From Aphelenchoides besseyi (taxonomy: Eukaryota; Nematoda; Chromadorea; Rhabditida; Aphelenchoididae), in contig JAMPIQ010000002.1 of assembly GCA_024699855.1 (NCBI GenBank), positions 930,001 to 994,000 of the forward strand: a stretch of DNA of 64,000 bases. The letters run 5' to 3'. Made by a program: the position numbers and the translations under genes. Of this stretch, positions 22,153-34,472 are shown piece by piece; within the stretch, counting starts at the first letter, position 1; each line of letters opens with the position of its first letter. The notes beneath the pieces are model-generated. The model was not told where the DNA came from and ran no database searches. It saw only the letters and a list, made by a program, of their open reading frames with translations.

Positions 22153-25100
22153 ATGGCCGGACGAGCGATTTCTTCACACGTTTTCTTTGCCGTTGGACTT
22201 TCGGTTTTTGTGTTCGTTAGTTTTCTTCTCTATGCAACGGTCGACACCAATGCTCGAGTACGACAGGACACGTACAGCGGAGTAAGTCGACGGTTTTTCC
22301 TTCTATTTTTGTTCAAAATTTTCAGGCTCAAAATCAAAACGTTCACGCACTGAGACGTAAAATCGAAGATCTTGAGAAGCAGCTGAAGCAAAACGACGAG
22401 CTCGTGAACAATTTGGAGAGAAAATGGTCCGACGATGCAAAGCTGCAAAAGTCGGCTGATGCGAAAGCAGATCCCGATTTGGGATTTGCGGGACCGAAAG
22501 TCATTCGACCGCCCAAACCGCCGTCTTCTTCGCAAAAACACGAGAATCAACAGGACGGTGTTCAGATTCCTGTGCCCAAAGACGCGAATCAACAAGCCGA
22601 CCAATTGGAGGCTGCAAAAGCTCGATCCGCTACTCTCCCATCAGCACCGACATGTGCTGCACGAAATGCTAAAAGTGACATTCAAGTGAGTAACCAACAG
22701 TTTTATTTCGTACTTATGTTTTCAGATGCTTGATGCTTATGACAAGTTGGCTTTCGATAATCCGGACGGTGGTGTTTGGAAGCAGGGATTCGATATAACT
22801 TACGACAAACAGAAAATTCGACAAGAAAAACGATTAGAAGTCGTTGTGATTCCACACTCTCATTGTGATCCCGGTTGGCTTAAGACTTTCGAGGATTACT
22901 ATCACGACCAAACGCAACACATTCTCAACGGAATGCTCAATCATTTGGACAAAAAGAAAGACATGAAGTTCATTTACGCCGAGATGAGTTTCTTTGAATT
23001 ATGGTGGTCGAAATTGACGAATGATCAGAAAGAGAAAGTCAGCTCGTAGGTGTTGCTTTTAGTTCTTTATAAGCTGGAAAGTTTTAGTTATCTCAAAAGT
23101 GGACAGTTCGAGATCGTAACTGGCGGTTGGGTTATGACCGATGAGGTTTGTCGTTTAAAACGAAGTGTTTCATCGTTAGTTTAGGCGAATGCTCATCATT
23201 TTTCGATTATCATGGAGTTGATTGAAGGTCACGAGTTTCTGCTTAATCATCTCGATTATCGACCTGAAAACCATTGGTCTATTGATCCATTTGGTTTGAG
23301 CTCAACTTTGGCGAAAGTGATCAAGTCGGCCAATTTAACTCATATGACAATTCAACGTGTGCACTACTCGATCAAACGCTTTCTAGCCGAAACCAAACAG
23401 TTGGAATTCCGTTGGCGTCAATTTCATGCCGCCGAGGGTGCTGACACGGACATTCGCACTCACATGTTTCCGTTTTACTCTTATGACATTCCTCACACTT
23501 GTGGACCTGATCCAGCAGTAAGTTGACGTTTTTCGAATCTTTTTTCATTGGTTTTCAGATTTGCTGTACCTTTGATTTCAAACGGTTGAATTCAATCGGA
23601 TGTCCGTGGCGAAAAGCCCCGCAACGAATCAACGATCGAAATGTTGCGGTCAAAGCGGAAGTGTTGGCGGATCAGTATCGAAAAAAAGCTCAATTATACA
23701 AAATGAATACGCTTCTTGTTCCGTTAGGTGATGATTTTCGTTACGATACGGACGTTGAATGGGAAGATCAATACACGAATTACAAACAGCTCTTCGATTA
23801 TATGAACTCGAAGTCAGAGCTGAACATTCATGTAAGTCTCCACAATGGTTTTTATATGACATTATACTTCTAGGCACGTTTCGGAACGTTGAAAGACTAT
23901 TTTAATTTGCTGGACGAGCGTTTGAACGAAGAAACCGATCCGTCAGCTCGTGATTTGCCAATTTTGTCCGGTGATTTCTTCACATATGCCGACAGAGACG
24001 ATCATTATTGGTCCGGTATGTTTCTCTTCGATGTTCTTACACAGTCAGCTGTTAGGTTATTTCACTTCACGACCATTTTACAAGCACATGGATCGAACTG
24101 TTCAACATTTCGTTCGAACGGCCGATTTGCTTTATTCTTTGGCTCAATGGTCAACAATCGCCGAAGCGAAGAAAAGTTTCACATTGGCCGACGATTATGA
24201 TCGATTGGTTAAAGCTCGACGTTCTTTGGCGTTGTTTCAACATCACGATGGAGTGACAGGAACAGCAAAACCGCACGTTGTTATCGACTACGGACAAAAG
24301 TGAGTGATTAGTGAGTACGAAAACCAACGAATTTGTTTCAGAATGTTGACTTCAATCAACGATTCCGTTTCTGTAGCTGCAAAGTCTGCTGCTTTTTTGT
24401 TGAATTTGCCACAAAGCCAAAAGTTGAAGTTGGATCACGAGTATCGTTTGGACGAGTTGCCGGTCAAATTGAAGACTCAAATCGGAAGGTTTGAATTTCA
24501 ATTCGTTTGAATCTCATTCTTAAATTCAGCACTGTTATTCTTCACAACTCCCTTGCTCATTCAAGAGATGAAGTTGTGTGTTTGCGAGTTGATTCTGCTA
24601 ACGCACATGTTCGACAATCAGATTCTCAAGTTGAACAGCAAATTCAACCGATTCTAATGACTCGGGACGGCGAGTTCGTTTTGGACGATTCAGCTTACGA
24701 TTTGTGTTTCCAAGCTCAGGTTCCGGCTTTGGGTTTTGCGCGATACGAGGTGGTTGAAGGCGAAACAGCGAAAGCAGACGTTTGGATCAGCAGTTCGATT
24801 GACGAAAAGTGATTTCAAGAAGAAATTTCGAGTAATGTTTTTGTTTAGATCGTTCGAAGAAGCAAAAAGAATTCCAACTGATGATCAGTTCCAGCTTTTC
24901 AACGACTATTTAACGGCGAATTTCGATTCAAAAAGTGGCTACTTGCAGGTGAAGTCAACTGACTAATCACATTCAATACTCTGCTGCAGTCGATTGATTA
25001 CAAAGGTCAAACCAAGACGGACATTCAAATGGAATTCATTCGTTACGGTGCTCGTTCGCATAATCCGGGTATGTTGAAAGCTAAATCGACTAGACTCATG

Positions 25101-26268
25101 TGTTTTAGAACGCTTCTCCAAAGGTGGCGATTCGCTTTCCGGAGCATATCTTTTTCTTCCCGATGGTCCTGCAAAGTCATTGGAATCAAATCGAAATTCT
25201 TTTGTTAAACTCGTTGGTCCCATTCGTCAGACTTTGATTTTGAAAGGGCCGGAAGAGGCGAAACTTCTGCAGGAAATTCGTTTGGATTCTCATGCACAAT
25301 CACTGGAGGTCGTGAATAATGTCGACATCCGAAGCGAATCGAATTTTGAGTTCGCATTTAGATTCACTTCAGATTCAATGGCGCAAAAAGACGAACAGCT
25401 CTACACCGATTTGAACGGGTTCCAGGTGAGTAACTCCTGAAAAACGTTTTTATGCTTGTTCTTCAGATGATTCGCAGGAAACGTTACGATAAACTTCCAC
25501 TTCAAGCTCATTTCTATCCGATGTCTGCAGCGGCTGTTTTGGAAGCAAACAATCGTCGATTGACTTTGTTGGGACGTCAAGCATTGGGAGTCGGAAGTCT
25601 GCAGTCCGGTCAATTGGAAGTGATGCTCGACAGGCGTTTGGCTCAAGATGACGATCGTGGATTGGGAGAGGTAGACAGAAAAATTGTTTTTAAATCCGTT
25701 TATTTTAAGGCAGTAATTGATAATCTAAGAACCGAATCTCGTTTCCGTTTACTCATTGAACCAACTCGTTCAGCAACTTCCGATTCCGATCGATCAATGT
25801 ACTTGAGTTTATTGGCACAACAAAGTTCATTAGCGTTACACTATCCAGTCGACGTTTTTCGAACTGCAAAGACGGAGTCAATTCCAAACACATGGACACC
25901 GCTTAAAGGACCGTTACCGTGTGATGTTCATCTTTTTGCTCTTCGTACTTTAAGTCACCCGACCGAATATTCATCAATGGGCGAAAGAAAAACAAAACCG
26001 AAAGCCGAAGTCACCAGCATCTTTCAACGCTATGGAGCTGATTGTGTTACTCGAGAGCAAATCGATTGCAGAATGACCTCCGATCAAGTAAGCCATTTTT
26101 TGTTATTGAAACTATCGGGTTTGTTTTCAGTTTTTGTTATCTGATTTGTTCCAATGGTCAGCTAAGTCGTATACTCCAACTTCGTTAACGGGTCTTTACG
26201 AATATCAAAAGGCTAAAGAATTTCGTCTCGATCCCATGAATTTAAAAGCAGTCAAGATTCAATTCTAA
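22153..26268 (+). CDS. aman-2: Golgi alpha-mannosidase II (GH38)
   Basis: Type II Golgi membrane enzyme that removes two mannoses from GlcNAcMan5GlcNAc2 in N-glycan processing. The start at 22153 gives a short cytosolic tail and a membrane anchor ('[20 protein letters not shown]'), then a coiled-coil/low-complexity stem. The GH38 catalytic domain has the zinc ligands in 'HSHCDPGW' (where HNDPGW is common), the nucleophile Asp in '[14 protein letters not shown]', and the zinc-ligand region '[11 protein letters not shown]'. Middle and C-terminal GH38 domains follow in order to '[18 protein letters not shown]'. About twelve to fifteen short introns; all frames join. No obvious acceptor abuts the ATG. 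Length is near that of the animal enzymes. Confidence 0.92.
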
Positions 26269-26616
26269 ATTCCCCTTTTTCGTATCAAATACATGTAATT
26301 TTTCGTCTAGTCGCTAGTATTTAGTGCCGTATTCATTGACGCAAAACAATCCGAGTGTTCGCAATTTTACTTTTTTGTACATTACCCTTCTTCTTTTCAG
26401 CCGCAAAGAAACTTTGTCCTCCTCTTTCGCCTTAATTTATGATTGGATGTCAATAGGCAATAAACATGTTTTTGCTTAAAATCAAACTTGAGAAATACAG
26501 TCAATTCTATTTACTAACAAAAGAGGATTTGCAAAATGATTTGTATGAACGGTGAGAAATTGTACTTTGAACTCAATAGACATGAATAACATTTAAAGCT
26601 AGATAGCAGGTTCAGT
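26269..26616. other. Intergenic, 3' flanks of convergent genes
   Basis: About 350 bp between the alpha-mannosidase stop and the chemoreceptor stop. A candidate polyadenylation signal (AATAAA) occurs near 26459. Nothing else is seen. Confidence 0.4.
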
Positions 26617-27566
26617 TCAACTTGCCAAAGAACGTACTCTTGTCATTGAGTTCTGGCTGGACTGTTGCAAAGACAGTCCCTTGAAACATAATCCAAAACT
26701 CTGAATGATGTTTTCTCTGTAAGCTTTGATATAAAGAAGCAAGAAAACGGTATTCAACGTCGGGAACCAAATGAACGTGATCGTCGAAGTGATGTCCAAT
26801 ATCGTCGAGTTGATGGTAAAAAACATTGTCAAGTACGAAATAGTCAATGGCAAAATATTGGTCAATCCGTACAACAATATCTAAATAGCCGTCTAATAGT
26901 TTGAATGGAGAGACATACGCGTGTGATCAAAGTGTTCGTAAACTGCGATAGAATTTCTTTGGTTCGTTTCGACATGTTCTTCACCTCTCTTCGCATTATC
27001 CAAACGGACGCGGTGGAAATGAAGATCGTAAAAACAAAACTTCCGAAGGTTATTGTTGAACGATACACCAAAAATATTTTGAAGATCACGTGTCTCTTCG
27101 AGTTTCTGACGATGATAATCGAATTCGGATCGCTTTGTGGCCACAGGTCGTGATAGTTGGTCTCTTCGTTTATGAAGAACGTATAATCGTACAAAAATAC
27201 GGGAAATTGAATGGAAACAAGAAACAGAATTATCAGAATGAAGATCAATAGCTGTCTTTTTGGCAAAGCGTTTCGTCTAAAATCCAATAGCTACTTTCGA
27301 TTGTGTTCATAACTTACGTTTTTAGGAATCGAAATCTAAACCAAGCCTCCAGACACAAAACACAGACTTCGGCAAGCATGCAAGTCATCAGAAACGAATA
27401 GGCAATCCAATGACCCAACGCCGAAAAGTATTTGGCAAATCCACGAAACACAATCAAATTCAAGCCATTTATGGAACGGAAATCCTAGAGTTGATGGTAA
27501 AATATAACAAAAGTGTGCTTACCGGTTAGTAGTCTGTTACGTATTGCCCGTAAGAAAATCAATAAA
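26617..27566 (-). pseudogene. Chemoreceptor gene lacking its first exon
   Basis: Paralogue of the receptor at 1704-2820 with the same exon order. Exon 2 reads 'DFRSINGLNLIVFRGFAKY', exon 3 has 'MSKRTKEILSQFTNTLITR', and the last exon has 'IWFPTLNTVFLLLYIKAYR'. These three parts are open and well spliced. Upstream, only the last few codons of the expected first exon are recognisable ('FSYGQY' before a TAC|GTAACA donor at about 27540-27550). They are preceded by a stop in AT-rich repeat DNA. The first two membrane segments and the start are therefore gone, at the left edge of the mobile-element island. Confidence 0.7.
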
Positions 27567-28188
27567 AAATCAATAAAAAAACAATTAATCATTATTGTAC
27601 GGCACCTGTCATAATTATCACTGTAATCATAACACGTCACTAATTAACACCAAATTAGGCAAAAACATGCACAAAACCACAGGTATTGACCATAAATGGA
27701 AAAATGCCGACAAAAGAAAAAAAATGCCGCCAAAAGGCGCGCGGCGTCGCGCAATCACATGCACAGGTAATGCATGAAAATACAAAAAGTCTTCGAATGG
27801 GTACAAAATTGGTATCATTCAACGCCGAATAACGTCAGGATCTCGAAAATCACACTTTCAACACCGAATACCTGTTCACAGGTAATGCATGAAAATACAA
27901 AAGTCGTCGATTTGAACAAAATTGGTATCATTCAACGCCGAATAACGCCAGGATCTCGAAAATCACACTGTCGCAATTACCGTGTTCTTAGGCTCGTTTC
28001 GACGCCAAACAGTGTCCAGAATTCGAAAATCCCACTGAGATCACAAGCAGTCGACCATAAATGGAAACTGATTTGAACAAAATTACTATCGTTCAACTCC
28101 AAATAAAGCACCGAATACAAAAGTAACACTTTTATTACTGTAAACAGGTAATGACCAAAAAAAAAATGGACAACAACAACACTCTCTC
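27567..28188. other. Repeat-rich, gene-free stretch
   Basis: AT-rich, with the 115-bp tandem repeat described separately and a third weaker copy near 28070-28100. No coding region is seen. Confidence 0.5.
27762..27968. repeat. 115-bp direct tandem repeat, two copies
   Basis: Copies begin at 27762 and 27877 with 'CACAGGTAATGCATGAAAA'. They share TTGGTATCATTCAACGCCGAATAACG and CAGGATCTCGAAAATCACACT. A degenerate piece recurs at about 28070-28100. Confidence 0.75.
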
Positions 28189-28456
28189 TTATTTGCGTGT
28201 AAACGAAAAGTAGCAACAAAAGTTGCGCTTTTGATCGAACAAATGAGACGGAATTTTGATCATAATTCCACTATGACGTGGACCAATCTCCATGGCTGCA
28301 GGTGGCGAAGAGAAGTAGAATTGTGCGTTGTTGCCGTTGGAAGGCGTTTGTGAGCGCGAATCATGACTGCTCTCGGAAGCATCGTAGTCCAAAGGACGTT
28401 GAGCGTCTTGTCCCGACTAAACACAAGCTCATTTTTTTATCGGGACGACTTACCAT
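28189..28456 (-). CDS. Small two-exon hypothetical gene, start codon alone in exon 1
   Basis: The ATG at 28454-28456 is followed directly by a donor (GTAAGTCG) and an acceptor ending TGTTTAG near 28414. The joined frame gives about 76 residues beginning 'MSGQDAQRPLDYDASESSHD' and ending in 'FSFTRK'. It is rich in Ser, Asn and Gln and has 'FYFSSPPAAMEIGPRHSGIM' in the middle. I do not recognise it. It lies divergent to the polymerase gene and may belong to the same element. It could equally be a fragment of a longer gene. Confidence 0.35.
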
Positions 28457-28692
28457 TTCAAATATCAGAGGGAAAAAAGAAGTCAACCAACTGTTTGAAT
28501 AGACTCAGTGACAAATGAAATCGGCACCAGTTGTTTCAAAATCCGTGACTGTTTGCCAAAAAACGATTAATCACAACTCCGGTGGCCAAAAAACAATTAA
28601 TCTCGACTCCGGTGGTCCAAAATGCAACAATTGCGATCACTTTACGGTTTTTTGATCGGCCTCAATTGACGTCCGTTTTTTGCGTTCAAAAA

Positions 28693-31413
28693 ATGCCGAA
28701 TTTTACCGTACACAATCGTCAAATCGAATACTCGTCTCGATTGGGTGTACTTCTACGATACACGGAGGAAGCAACTATTCACGATTTGGATCAAGGAGAA
28801 TCACCGTACGCCGCCATGAAACAGCAAGTTGTTCACGTTATGGATAAGGCGCTGCAAAACGCTCGTGATCGTGGAATTAATCCGCTGAAAATCGGGTTTC
28901 GTATCAACACCACCGGATTGGAAAAGCCGCTGTTTGTTCCGTTTCGCCCCTTGGAACAAAACAATGTTGATGCACTCATGCACGCATGGGATCAGGTAAA
29001 GTCGAAATTAATCCGCTTAATCCGTGTGTTTTAGATTGAGCAATCCCACCGTGAGCTCAACATCTATCAACAACGAATCGAACTCAGCATCACTGTCTAT
29101 GGTTCGCGCAACGGCGGAGACCGAGCTGTCGATGGTCACAAAGAAGATGAGTTTGGCGTTTTCCATATTTTCTCTCCCGACGGAGCATGTTTGTTTCGAG
29201 CGGCGGAATTTGCACGTTTTTTTGCTTTGACGGACTTGTCAACCAAAGTCCAGCGCAAATACCTGCGTGACCATCCGGCACGTTTGGATAAGATGATTGC
29301 GGAGTTGCGTGCCGATGGTTTGCGTTATCCGCTGGATCAGCAATCTCATGACATGACCAAATGGCTGCCACTCATCGAAAGTTTTTATAATCGAAAATAT
29401 GGACGTAGCCGACGCGACGATGGCGAGCTTTTGATTCGTCGAATTCGAATCACGGTTTTCGACTCACCAACAAACTTCAAACCCTTTTATCAGGGGAAAA
29501 TCAGCAATCCGACTCACGATCTTCTGTTGTATTACCACGACGACCACTGTGATGTAATTTTGAACATTCGAAAGTTTTTCAACATTCGAAATTTCTGCAT
29601 CGATTGTTGTTCATCGTTTGCCGATGCGCAACGACACACGTCAACGTGTAAACGCAAGTGTACGTATTGTGCGAGAGTTGGAATCGATCGCCCATGCGCC
29701 ATTGAATACGATGAAGACGGAAAACGAATGCGTTACCCGTGCGGAGAATGCAACAAAACATTCTCCAATTACGATTGTTTTCAATCTCACATCGAGAGGC
29801 GGATTTGTGCAATGTACCGTTTTTGTTTACATTGTGGCAAATGTTACAACACAAAATATGGCGAACACAAGTGCAACGAAGAATTGTGCTTCACGTGCAG
29901 GAAAAATCACGCCGTCGGCAAATGTTACATCACTACGACAGCACCCAAGAAAACGACAGAACTTCCACCGCGAATTGTGTCCTACGATTTCGAGACACGT
30001 CAAGAAGATCAAGAGCCGGATTCAACATTTAAACACATTGTCAATTTTGCGGCTGCCTACTCAACCTGCACGAAATGCTTGGACTCGGGTGAATGGAAAA
30101 CCGATGGATTCCGCCAGTGCTGTGGAACGTACAAACGAATCAAAACTTGGAATGAAGCAGCGGGTTGTGAGGAGCCACTGGAGAAGTTTGTACAATGGCT
30201 ACTCAAACTGTCGAATGTGAAGAAGATGCGCGTCTATGCGTTGGCTTATTACGCCTCTCGCTTCGATTTGATTCTGATCATTGCTGAACTGGTTCGTCAG
30301 AAAATTGACATCAAGAAAATCGTGGCCAACGGCAACAAAGTTTTCCAAGTTGTTGTGAAGCACCGGAATGGAGGATCGCTCATCTTCAAAGACTCCTATC
30401 TTCTCTTTCCGCTACCACTCTCCGACTTGCCGTCAACTTTCAATTTGGATGTGGAGGAGAAACAATGGTTTCCATACCTTTGGAATAAACGATGCAACTA
30501 CAACAACCCGTTGGCTCATTTGCCCCCAATGGAAAACTATTCGGTCGATTGCATGACGGAAAAGAAATACGCCAAGTTTCTGAACTACTACACGGAAAAT
30601 CTCAACACACCGTTCGATTTGAAGACAGAATTGGAGGAGTACGGTCGAAACGATGTGATCATTCTCATGCACGCTGTGGCAGCGTTTCGTCAAATCTTTT
30701 TGAATGAAACGGCGATCGACATGATTGAGAATGCAACGACGATTGCTTCCTGTTGCATGTTGCATTTTCGCACCAACGTTCTGAAGGAGGATACGATTGC
30801 TGTCGTGCCGGAGACCGGATACGAGGATCAGACTCGTCAGTCCTCGATTGCGTTAAAATATATCAAATGGTTTGCGCACAACAATCCCACTCTTTCCATT
30901 CGCCATCGAGACTCGGCCGGTGGAGAAATCAAGTACAAGGGCTACAGCGTGGATGCGGTAATCGAACGCGATGACCAAAAGCCTTTGGCTCTGGAAATCA
31001 ACGGATGCTAGTAGGCGAATTTTTTTTATTCTAAACACGTAGATTCAGCTTTCACGGACACCTCGACTGTTACGAAGAGTCGGATTTGTTGCCCAATGGT
31101 CGGACGGCGGCGGCGAATCAAAAGATTGAGGCTCAACGGTTGCAAACATTGGCCGAAGCTTTTGAAGTTCAAGTGGTGTGGACATGCGAAATTGAGAGAG
31201 AATTGAAAGAGAACCGGGAAATGCGTGAATTCTTTGAGAACTGTTTCGACGAAGGTCCAATAACTCCACGCAACGCATTCTTCGGTTAGTTTTGATTTTT
31301 GAATTTTTTTAGCCTAGGCTTCAGGTGGACGATGTGGACCTGTAGAAATGTATGCGAAAGCGGATGCCGATACGGAGATTGTCTTTTATGACATTTGTTC
31401 GGGCGCGTGTTGA
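28693..31413 (+). pseudogene. Polinton/Maverick-type protein-primed DNA polymerase B, truncated
   Basis: Four exons (28693-28995, 29035-31008, about 31048-31284, about 31326-31413) read without frameshift. After an N-terminal region with several CxxC/His clusters (about 29590-29930), the 3'-5' exonuclease domain shows Exo I in 'IVSYDFETRQ' and a YxxxD-like Exo III ('YGRNDVII'). Exo II is unusual ('YYASRFD', no Asn). The 'EINGCYFHGHLDCY' segment and 'NAFFGGR' are typical of the family. The frame stops within polymerase motif A ('FYDICS' instead of the usual YDxxSLYP). Palm and thumb are missing, so it cannot act as a polymerase. This is a virus-like transposon relic, described only. Confidence 0.75.
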
Positions 31414-31635
31414 ACGCAATGAACAATCTTAGTGGGAGAAATACTTTATTGACAGAATAAACAAAAAAACACAGAACCTAATATCGAAACGGGAGGTCGG
31501 CCGAACTTCCCCACAAAACCCCGAGCCCACTAACAACAGAAATGCCAAGCGGCAAAACCAATCGGCTTGAGACTATGAGGTCCGAACAAAAACCTAAAAT
31601 CAAAAATAATAAGTCCAACGTCAACCGCTTTTACC
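31414..31635. other. Junction downstream of the polymerase relic
   Basis: Contains the minus-strand 3' flank of the next gene with a polyadenylation-like AATAAAG (complement near 31443). No Polinton terminal repeat or integrase was found here. Confidence 0.4.
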
Positions 31636-33308
31636 TTATGTATCGTACGGCGTCGTCTGAAACTCGCCAGTCTTCTTGTCGGTTCCGGTATACACCAACA
31701 ATTGTCCGGTGCTCGAATTGGGGTCTTGTTTGACAAAACGTCGAACCTTACTGCCGTCCAATACAATTTGCCGTAGAAAAAACCCAGCGCTCTTCAGTCG
31801 TGCTTGGTACGTTTTAACGTTTTCGTCTGCATTCGCTGCGGGATCGTACGGCGTCGTTATGGGTTCTCCAGTCTTTTTGTCGAATCCGGTAAACACCATC
31901 AATTGTCCGGTGCTCGAATTGGGGTCTTGTTTGACAAAACGTCGAACCTTACTGCCGTCCAATACAATTTGCCGTAGAAAAAACCCAGCGCTCTTCAGTC
32001 GTGCTTGGTACGTTTTAACGTTTTCGTCTGCATTCGCTGCGGGATCGTACGGCGTCGTTGTGGGTTCTCCAGTCTTTTTGTCGAATCCGGTAAACACCAT
32101 CAATTGTCCGGTGCTCGAATTGGGATCTTGTTTGGCAAAACGCTGACCCCACTTGCCGTCGATTATAATCCGCTTTTGAGAAAACCCAGCGCTCACAATT
32201 CGAGATTTGTACATTAACCACCTTGACGCACTGACGTCTTCCACAATTACGTCGATTTCAACCGAGTGTACGCCCTCCAGATGCTGAGCCCAAAGATATC
32301 GAGTAGTAAACCGACAGGTACATTTATGGCATTTCCAACCCTGAAACATGACCATTAGGTCTTCAGTTCCCTATTAAACTTACATTAAATGGTTCAACGA
32401 CGCATGGGTTAGTCAATGCATTGTAAACGAGTTGGAAAACTTGTTTAAGCTCTTCGTCGTCGTATGTGATAAACTTCGGCAGGTGTGCGTAGCGACCGTG
32501 CCAAGCACCAGCGCTCGCAGAGTACCCATCCGGAGTAAACATGTGTTTGTTATCGTGTAAGATAAACTCGATTCTGAACGAGTTGTAAACCATTTCCTTC
32601 CAATGGCCCGTATTGAAATTCGCCAGTTGGATCATCGAGAGAACATCTCGCCGCTCCCTCAACCATTTCGAAGATTCGCTAAGACACCCCGTCGGCGGCT
32701 GTTTATACTCGTACGCGCGGGTTTCGAGTTGTCGAAACGCGGTCGTACCATCGTTATAGATGGACTTCAACATCGCTAACGTTCGCGATGGGCCAGTGAG
32801 TTTTTTGGCGTTCTCGAGTTGGTTCAGGTCAACGATTAAGTAATTCGACGATCCGATGATTCGGTGTAGATAGTTTGTCGGTTCTTCATCCTGATAACAA
32901 ACATCAAACTTTACAATTCTATTCCACGTACCGGCGGAACTGACACAAGTTCGCGAATATGCGACCAAAATACGTTTCCACCGTCCACAAGTTGGGGCCT
33001 AAAAATACGAATAAAATCATCAAAAGAAGCAAATGTGTAAAACTCACTCATTATTGGAATCCACGTTCACGAATTGGTCGTCTGGTTTGGTTTCGATACA
33101 AACGGCCTCCGACTCGTGGTTGTCGAGCCGGTTCTCGTTGTTCGTATTAGAATCGGTGTTATCATACTCGACATCGATCCTGAAAAAGCAATGTCAATCA
33201 AGGATAAAATATTCGAACTTACATTTTCAGGCGCTTCGACGTCGTTGGTCCGTCGTCGTTTGTTGCGTTGGCGGAGTTGCCGTACAGTAGTCGTCGACGG
33301 TGGCTCAT
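31636..33308 (-). CDS. Unknown protein with one C2H2 zinc finger and three 67-residue repeats
   Basis: Five or six exons join cleanly from ATG 33308, which lies after a TATGTTTCAG acceptor (likely trans-spliced). The N-terminal part is basic then acidic. The middle (about 32395-32900) is helical with 'WLRERRDVLSMIQLANFNTG' and 'GAWHGRYAHLPKFITYDDEE'. The final exon starts with a C-x2-C-x12-H-x4-H finger ('CHKCTCRFTTRYLWAQHLEG') and continues with three tandem units around 'KQDPNSSTGQLMVFTGFDKK' and 'TYQARLKSAGFFLRQI'. I do not recognise a family. Location beside the polymerase relic makes element cargo possible, but a host gene is not excluded. Confidence 0.65.
31643..32215 (-). repeat. Three tandem 201-bp coding repeats
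   Basis: The motif CAATTGTCCGGTGCTCGAAT occurs at 31699, 31900 and 32101, exactly 201 bp apart. The first and second units are almost identical; the third has diverged. The period is 67 codons, so the frame is kept. Confidence 0.9.
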
Positions 33309-34020
33309 TTCACAAATTGGTAATCTGAAACATAAGAGCGTTAAACCGAGCCTGTAAATACGAATACAAACGAACGCAAAGAAAAAAAACACTCGAAACG
33401 AACGTCGCACTGTCAACATCGACCAAATGAAATTCCCTACATTAAGCGACCCATCGCCAGAGATAATACGCAACGAGAAAAAACGTTGCCGCGATTTTGA
33501 AACGCAATTTTCATGACCTTTCTAGAAGTCGGTTCTAAGAATGCGAAACAAAAAGAGTAAAAATTTGTGGTCGATCGGTTTTGACGTGAAAATCTTCTGC
33601 TTTTATACCTTTCGATTTTCCACGTGTTCAAAATTTGAAACGTGTCCGGTGTTGATTGGTTGTGAACAAATTTGCATAGAGCGCTCATTCAAAAAAAACG
33701 CTGCACGAATGCGGTCGCTCTCCGGACACTAAAAATAGAGAGACGCGGCGCATTTGTTGTTAGTGAGGAAAAGGAGGATCTTTATTCTTGCAATACATCT
33801 CATTATACAATCAAAACTAACGTATACAAACTTTTCAATAGGGAAAAAATGCATTTTATTGGTTGAAAACACACACACGATCACGTTTTGCGGTTAACAC
33901 AAATTGAGTTGTTTATTCGCATATGATTTTGGGGGATACTTTGGAACCGACATCACAACCTTCGCACCTTTGAAATGTAGACGGGAACAGCCGGAACCCA
34001 AGATGGAGACTGTTCTTTGT
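33309..34020. other. Gene-free stretch
   Basis: AT-rich sequence upstream of the repeat protein. The phrase ACCCAAGATGGAGAC occurs twice (about 33997 and 34030). No coding region is supported. Confidence 0.4.
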
Positions 34021-34470
34021 TCATGCCTTTACCCAAGATGGAGACACGATCTGATGAGCGAATTTGTGGTTCAGCTTGTGACGCGGCTCTTCCAGTGTAC
34101 AATAGAAAAGAGAAAGATAACAATAGATGTTCGACTTTGGTAGAAATCCATGAAGATGATCGTAAGAGAATCGTTTAGCAATGATCGGTTTCATTTCGGT
34201 TGTCCATTCAAAAAGCCGGTTGAGTTTGCACATGAACAGAGAATGAGAATCTGAACGATGAATGTTCAAATAACAACGCAAATAGTCAGAACTTACTTCA
34301 TTGACATTGACAACCATGATCATTGAGTACGTAGAGAAACCGAAAGTACGAGATCTGAAGAAACAAAACATGAAATTGAATAAACCAAATTGCTTACCAT
34401 TTTTGTTGCCGTCCACCATCGCCGTCCGTCGATAAACGCAAGCACAATGATGCCATGGCCCGAAGGCCAT
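34021..34470 (-). CDS. Possible small hypothetical gene beginning in a palindrome
   Basis: Three candidate exons with plausible splice sites give a start 'MAFGPWHHCACVYRRTAMVD' and an end 'HQIVSPSWVKA', roughly 120 residues. The initiator overlaps a perfect 8-bp hairpin (34453-34472), so the ORF start may be fortuitous. No family recognised. Confidence 0.25.
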   Translation of the reverse strand: MAFGPWHHCACVYRRTAMVDGNKNGKQFGLFNFMFCFFRSRTFGFSTYSMIMVVNVNEVSSDYLRCYLNIHRSDSHSLFMCKLNRLFEWTTEMKPIIAKRFSYDHLHGFLPKSNIYCYLSLFYCTLEEPRHKLNHKFAHQIVSPSWVKA

Positions 34471-34472
34471 GG
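34453..34472. repeat. 8-bp hairpin with CGAA loop
   Basis: CCATGGCC-CGAA-GGCCATGG followed by ACTTGT on the plus strand. It has the same stem length, loop and ACTTGT tail as the hairpin at 45866-45885. Confidence 0.6.

Noticed and set aside
27567..28190. CRISPR-like array
   Set aside because: Only two or three 115-bp tandem copies with no unique spacers, in a nuclear nematode genome.
31414..31460. Polinton terminal inverted repeat (AGTGGGAGAAATA)
   Set aside because: No inverted partner found; it is better read as the 3' flank and AATAAA signal of the minus-strand gene.
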